Shown here one piece after another: positions 13,908-17,115 of a DNA stretch of 17,115 nucleotides (positions are counted from its first letter, which is position 1; every line of letters begins with the position of its first letter). A model generated the notes under the pieces. It was not told the origin of the DNA. It saw only the letters and a program-made list of their open reading frames with translations, and did not search any database. The stretch is from positions 1 through 17,115 of the forward strand of contig JBDRHZ010000029.1 in the NCBI GenBank assembly GCA_043816305.1. The letters run 5' to 3'. Source of the DNA: JAHIVN01 sp018816645 (GTDB lineage Bacteria > Patescibacteriota > Dojkabacteria > JAHIVN01). A program made the translations under genes and the position numbers.

Positions 13908-15443
13908 ATGTTAAAACTTTACGATACATACAAAAAGAAATTAGTAATCTTTAAACCAATCAAAAAAGGCAAGGTCACTTTATATAACTGTGGACCAACT
14001 GTTTATTATTATCTACAGATAGGGAATTTGAGATCCTACGTCTTTCGTGATGTTCTATACCGAACATTGAAGTATTTAGGCTATGATGTTACTCAGGCTA
14101 TAAATATTACTGATGTTGGCCATCTGACTATGACCGATGAGCAGAAGCTTGCTGCAATAAAACCGGGCGAGAAACTGGAGAATACTGATACAGAAGATGG
14201 CTTGGATAGAATGGAAAAAACTGCAAAACAAGAAGGGATCACAGTATGGGATGTAGCAAAAAAATATACAGATGCGATATTTGGCAAAGGATGGGAGAAA
14301 CGAAAAACTCTGGGCTTAGATGGTGATCTTGGGAAGATGAACATTGTCAGATATGACTTTTTGCCAAAAGCAACTGATTATATCAAAGAGCAGATAGACT
14401 ACATAAAAGTTTTGGAGAAGAAGGGTTTTACATACAAGACAAAAGAGGCTGTATATTTCGACATTTCAAAATTTCCAAAGTATGAGAAGTTGACTGGGCA
14501 GAAGTTCGAAGATATGAAACGCGGTGAGAGTGCACATGAGGCAGATCCTGAAAGAAAACATCCTGCAGATTTCAGACTCTGGCAGCTGAATCAGCCGGAT
14601 CATGCTATGCAGTGGGACAGTCCCTGGGGCAGAGGCTATCCTGGCTGGCATATTGAATGTAGTGCAATGGCAAGAGATCTGCTCGGACAGCCGGTCGATA
14701 TTCACACAGGCGGCGAGGATCACATCAAAGTTCACCATCCAGCTGAGATGGCTCAAGCAGAATCGGCCTATGAGAGACCCATGGCGAACTATTGGCTGCA
14801 CAATGCCTTTTTGACAGTTGATGGCGGAAAGATGGGTAAGAGTTTGGGAAATGCTTATACGATGCAGGATGTACTGGATAAGGGATTCGATCCGATGGAT
14901 CTAAGGTATTTTTACTTACAGGCCCATTATAGATCGAAACAGAATTTTACGTGGAAAAATCTGAAGGATGCAATGTTGTCTAGAAAGGTACTTGTGAAAA
15001 GAGTGAAAGAACTGAAGAAGTTAGCTGGTAATAAAGCTGGAGTTGTTCTTCTAACATGGGATAAGGAGTTTATTAAAGCAATTGAAGATGATTTAAATAC
15101 TCCAAGAGCCATTGCAGTTGCTAGAATTATGACAAAGAAAGGATTAAGTTCTGGATCGAAAGAAAAGGCAGAGGATATTCTTACAACATTGCTTGAATTT
15201 GACAAGGTTTTTGGACTAAGGTTGAATGAGATTGTATCTGAAAATGAAGATATTGATAAGGAGATCCGGAAGGCTATTGAAAGGTTGATCGAGGAGAGAA
15301 AAAAAGCAAGGGAAGATAAAGACTGGAAGAAGTCGGATGAACTGAGGGAGAAACTGTTGAAGGAGTATGGGGTGAAAGTGGAGGATACTGAGGAAGGAGT
15401 GAAATGGGAATTAGAGACGGAGAACAGTAAGACAATAGTTTGA
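13908..15443 (+). CDS. cysS: cysteinyl-tRNA synthetase
   Basis: The 511-residue enzyme charges tRNA-Cys with cysteine in the cytoplasm. Zinc ligands can be read as C28 (YNCGPTVY), C251 (WHIECSAM), H276 and E280 (HHPAE, where most enzymes have HHENE). The KMSKS loop is KMGKS (308-312). The HIGH motif is replaced by QIGN (37-40). The GWHIECS and DIHTGGED blocks are standard. An extended stretch at about 75-160 (TDEQKLAAIKPGEKLENTDTEDG onwards) is longer than in E. coli CysRS (461 residues). The C-terminus is a highly charged helical region (about 435-495) that ends with the usual WELE-like tail. The ORF starts at ATG with no Shine-Dalgarno motif, 120 bases after the PIG-L gene. AspRS follows after 45 bases. 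Confidence 0.93.
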   Translation: MLKLYDTYKKKLVIFKPIKKGKVTLYNCGPTVYYYLQIGNLRSYVFRDVLYRTLKYLGYDVTQAINITDVGHLTMTDEQKLAAIKPGEKLENTDTEDGLDRMEKTAKQEGITVWDVAKKYTDAIFGKGWEKRKTLGLDGDLGKMNIVRYDFLPKATDYIKEQIDYIKVLEKKGFTYKTKEAVYFDISKFPKYEKLTGQKFEDMKRGESAHEADPERKHPADFRLWQLNQPDHAMQWDSPWGRGYPGWHIECSAMARDLLGQPVDIHTGGEDHIKVHHPAEMAQAESAYERPMANYWLHNAFLTVDGGKMGKSLGNAYTMQDVLDKGFDPMDLRYFYLQAHYRSKQNFTWKNLKDAMLSRKVLVKRVKELKKLAGNKAGVVLLTWDKEFIKAIEDDLNTPRAIAVARIMTKKGLSSGSKEKAEDILTTLLEFDKVFGLRLNEIVSENEDIDKEIRKAIERLIEERKKAREDKDWKKSDELREKLLKEYGVKVEDTEEGVKWELETENSKTIV

Positions 15444-15456
15444 CAATTGTGAAACT
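15437..15456. repeat. 20-bp imperfect palindrome on the cysS stop codon
   Basis: AGTTTGACAATTGTGAAACT is a palindrome except for one mismatched pair (G opposite G). It covers the TGA stop of cysS (15441-15443) and overlaps the -35 candidate of aspS, so it could be an operator or an mRNA hairpin. Confidence 0.5.
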
Positions 15457-15474
15457 GTCGTCACTACTTAAAAT
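15447..15474 (+). promoter_or_regulatory. candidate promoter of aspS
   Basis: TTGTGA (15447-15452) and TAAAAT (15469-15474) are 16 bases apart. The -10 ends 14 bases before the ATG at 15489, predicting a leader of about 8 bases. aspS may also be read through from cysS. Confidence 0.35.
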
Positions 15475-15488
15475 ATTAACGGTTATAA

Positions 15489-16781
15489 ATGAACAGAACA
15501 CTTGCCACTGAATGTAAAAACAAGGTCGGCAAACCCGTTCTTCTCAAGGGCTGGATGAATCAGCTCAGAGAGCTTGGGAAGATTAATTTCCTCATACTCA
15601 GAGATAGATCCGGCTATATTCAACTTGTTATCGAAGACAAGAAGGAGCTGGAAAAGGTGAGCAAGTATTATGTTGGAACAGTAATTGAAGTCGAAGGTGA
15701 GGTTCAGGAGTCTAAACAAGCCGAGCTTGGTGTCGAGATCATCAAGCCAAAGATTACAGTATTAAATCCTGTAGAAGAAGCTCCGCCCGTTGAGTACAAT
15801 AAGGACGAAATTCAGGCAGAACTGCCAACAATCCTGAACTATCGCCCGATCACTTTGAGGAATAGAAAGATCCAAGCAGTATTCAAAGTCCAGGCAACTG
15901 TTCTTGAGGCCTTCCGTGAGGCTCTGAGAAGCAAAGACTTTGTAGAGTTCCGAAATCCAGTTCTTATGAAAACTCCTTCAGAAAGCGGCGCAGATGTCTT
16001 TGAGGTTAAATACTTTGACGGAAAAGCATATCTTGCACAGAGCCCTCAATTCTACAAGCAAATGATGGTTGGTGTTTTTGAGCGTGTGTTTACGATAAGT
16101 CCTGTATTTAGAGCAGAAAAACATCATACGAATAGACACTTGACTGAACTGACGCACATGGACGGCGAGATGGGCTTTGTGACTAGTCTGGACGAAGTCC
16201 TTGAAGTGATCGAATATGTTGTGCGTCACATATTTGAAAAAGTAAATGAGAAGAATGCAGATGAATTGAAGCTCTGGAATGTTACTACTCCAAAGCTTCC
16301 GGACGGAAAATTTCCAAGAGTCAAAGTGAAAGAAGCCTTTGAAATGTTACAGAAGCGAACAGGGAAAAGCCCCGATAGGAAACTCGATCCTGAACCAGAA
16401 GATGAGAGAGGGATTTGCAAGTGGGCTATGGAAGAATATAACAGTGATGTGATCTGGCTGACACATTATTACAAGAATAAAAATTTGTACACGCAGAATG
16501 AAGGTGAGTTTTCGCTTAGCTATGATCTTTTGTGCCGAGGAATAGAATGGTTGACTGGGACAATCAGAATTCATGAATATAAGAAACTTGTCGAAGGGAT
16601 GAAGAAGGAAGGTTTTGATTTGAAGAATTATGAGGGTTATCTGCAGGCATTTAAGTATGGCATGCCGCCAGAGGCTGGATTCTCGTTTGGGCTTGAAAGA
16701 ATTACACAAAAGATATTTGATTTCGACAATGTAAGAGAAGCAACATTGTTTCCAAGGGATGTTGAGAGGTTGGCACCTTAA
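15489..16781 (+). CDS. aspS: aspartyl-tRNA synthetase, archaeal/eukaryotic type
   Basis: The 430-residue class II enzyme has an N-terminal OB-fold anticodon-binding domain (about 15-95, with GWMNQLRELGKINFLILRD). Motif 2 is FRAEKHHTNRHLTE (207-220), after LAQSPQFYKQMM and VFTISPVFRAE. Motif 3 is GFSFGLERI (397-405), and FPRDVERLAP closes the protein. The short length and the archaeal-type motif 2 separate it from bacterial AspRS (about 590 residues with an inserted GAD domain). Archaeal-type AspRS is often non-discriminating and then works with the GatCAB amidotransferase to make Asn-tRNA. By eye alignment, the two positions that set discrimination in Thermococcus AspRS (W26, K85) are N24 and E79 here, matching neither known state, so specificity is open. 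An AsnRS of related type is a less likely alternative. Confidence 0.9.
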   Translation: MNRTLATECKNKVGKPVLLKGWMNQLRELGKINFLILRDRSGYIQLVIEDKKELEKVSKYYVGTVIEVEGEVQESKQAELGVEIIKPKITVLNPVEEAPPVEYNKDEIQAELPTILNYRPITLRNRKIQAVFKVQATVLEAFREALRSKDFVEFRNPVLMKTPSESGADVFEVKYFDGKAYLAQSPQFYKQMMVGVFERVFTISPVFRAEKHHTNRHLTELTHMDGEMGFVTSLDEVLEVIEYVVRHIFEKVNEKNADELKLWNVTTPKLPDGKFPRVKVKEAFEMLQKRTGKSPDRKLDPEPEDERGICKWAMEEYNSDVIWLTHYYKNKNLYTQNEGEFSLSYDLLCRGIEWLTGTIRIHEYKKLVEGMKKEGFDLKNYEGYLQAFKYGMPPEAGFSFGLERITQKIFDFDNVREATLFPRDVERLAP

Positions 16782-16850
16782 ACCGGTAGTCGGTAACTGC
16801 TGTCAGGTAACCACTCTCGGATACCGGATATTGGTTCCCGGCTACAAGTT
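16782..16850. repeat. GGTAAC/GATACC-rich degenerate repeat after aspS
   Basis: Words such as CGGTAAC, AGGTAACC, GGATACCGG and GGTTCCCGG recur, and CCGGTA (16783-16788) forms an inverted repeat with TACCGG (16822-16827). Similar words occur at 10353-10366 (AGATACCTGATACC). It fills the space between the aspS stop and the end of the next insertion sequence. Confidence 0.4.
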
Positions 16851-16861
16851 CTGTCAACCCC

Positions 16862-16900
16862 AAATAGAAATGTCCGGTTTTCTGCAAAATAGAAATGTCC
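16862..16900 (+). repeat. two 14-bp direct repeats at the IS end
   Basis: AAATAGAAATGTCC occurs twice, 25 bases apart start to start, and each copy is intact. They are probably transposase-binding sites at the end of the right-edge element. Confidence 0.7.
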
Positions 16901-16971
16901 CCCCTAGTAAATTAAATTGTAAAACTTTACCTTGCCTTCTCTTTATTTCCTCCACTTTTCGATTCACTATC

Positions 16972-17115
16972 TTAAGAATTGAACTCCTCACTTTGTGGTC
17001 TAACCTCTATTACTGAGAATTCCAATTCCTTATTGCGGTACTTGACAATGACTTCGCCCTCTATCTTCTCTATTACTTCTGCTTTTACCCTTCTAAGTGT
17101 GTATTCATATCCAGG
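16972..17115 (-). CDS. transposase C-terminus, partial and possibly frame-broken
   Basis: On the minus strand the last residues before a TAA (16972-16974) read LRRVKAEVIEKIEGEVIVKY and then RNKELEFSVIEVRPQ. This pattern (V-E, then I-V-Y, a short turn, then L-x-F) fits the small beta domain at the C-terminus of ISNCY-like integrase-core transposases. In this frame a TGA lies at 17107-17109, just above a short GT run (about 17098-17103). A two-base shift there would continue the frame as GYEYT. The gene may thus be frameshifted, or the frame may be affected by the window edge. Too short for a firm call. Confidence 0.4.
   Translation of the reverse strand, partial: PGYEYTLRRVKAEVIEKIEGEVIVKYRNKELEFSVIEVRPQSEEFNS

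Larger units (their letters stand above)
16852..17115 (-). mobile_element. partial insertion sequence at the right edge
   Basis: The element appears to end at TGTCAACCCC (16852). Just inside lie two exact 14-bp direct repeats AAATAGAAATGTCC (16862-16875 and 16887-16900), read on the minus strand as GGACATTTCTATTT. A reading frame resembling a transposase C-terminus follows on the minus strand. Subterminal GGACATTTCTATTT repeats are, from memory, typical of one group of ISNCY/IS481-like elements. It is unrelated to the IS at 3482-4558; the other end is outside the window. Confidence 0.5.

Noticed and set aside
16347..16709. 120-codon minus-strand open frame inside aspS
   Set aside because: Antisense to a confident synthetase gene; no motif.
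16759..17016. 85-codon plus-strand open frame after aspS
   Set aside because: It overlaps the aspS end, the repeat and the IS end, and is antisense to the transposase C-terminus.
1..17115. Recoded UGA (Gly) as in Gracilibacteria/SR1
   Set aside because: TGA ends galU and cysS at the expected protein ends, and no gene here needs in-frame TGA read as glycine, apart from the uncertain edge transposase.

Overview
The window (about 17.1 kb, low GC, standard genetic code) most resembles a genome fragment of a Candidate Phyla Radiation (Patescibacteria) bacterium. This rests on several points. Genes are compact and AT-rich. Shine-Dalgarno motifs are almost absent. The AspRS is short and of the archaeal type, and the CysRS is divergent. 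There is a stand-alone GreA/B C-terminal domain, a 23S-IVP-type four-helix-bundle protein, and an LPxTG-anchored surface protein that implies a Gram-positive-like envelope. The phylum call is inference; there is no rRNA marker here. TGA ends galU and cysS, so UGA is not recoded to glycine as in Gracilibacteria/SR1.

Layout. (1) 1-3480, plus strand: an unrecognised 351-aa protein, a class I methyltransferase-like protein, and a 444-aa protein of the eukaryotic-type hexokinase fold whose active-site residues look eroded. Two of the three have a promoter-like sequence only a few bases upstream of the short leader. (2) 3482-4558: a complete IS481-like element with about 36-bp imperfect terminal inverted repeats and one DDE transposase on the minus strand. 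(3) 4597-7716, minus strand: an ABC exporter half-transporter, an HhH-GPD DNA glycosylase-like protein and a small GreA/B C-terminal protein. (4) A divergent promoter region at 7717-7879. (5) 7880-16781, plus strand: GalU-type nucleotidyltransferase, four-helix-bundle protein, SplB-like radical SAM protein, a secreted 12-blade NHL-repeat protein ending in LPETG, a PIG-L deacetylase, CysRS and AspRS. (6) 16852 to the edge: the end of a second, unrelated insertion sequence.

The genes do not form one pathway. GalU (UDP-glucose), the PIG-L deacetylase (N-acetylated sugars), the ABC exporter and the sortase-type surface protein fit cell-envelope and glycan work. CysRS and AspRS form a translation pair. 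The spaces between genes hold a degenerate 8-bp tandem repeat (RGCYNATK-like) at three separate loci, a second family of GGTAAC/GATACC-rich repeats, palindromes sitting on stop codons, and folded RNA candidates.

The points most worth a second look are the hexokinase-fold protein that appears to have lost its catalytic aspartate and sugar ligands, the dispersed octamer repeats (one runs to the start codon of the radical SAM gene), the substituted signature motifs in GalU and CysRS, and the near absence of ribosome binding sites together with very short predicted leaders.
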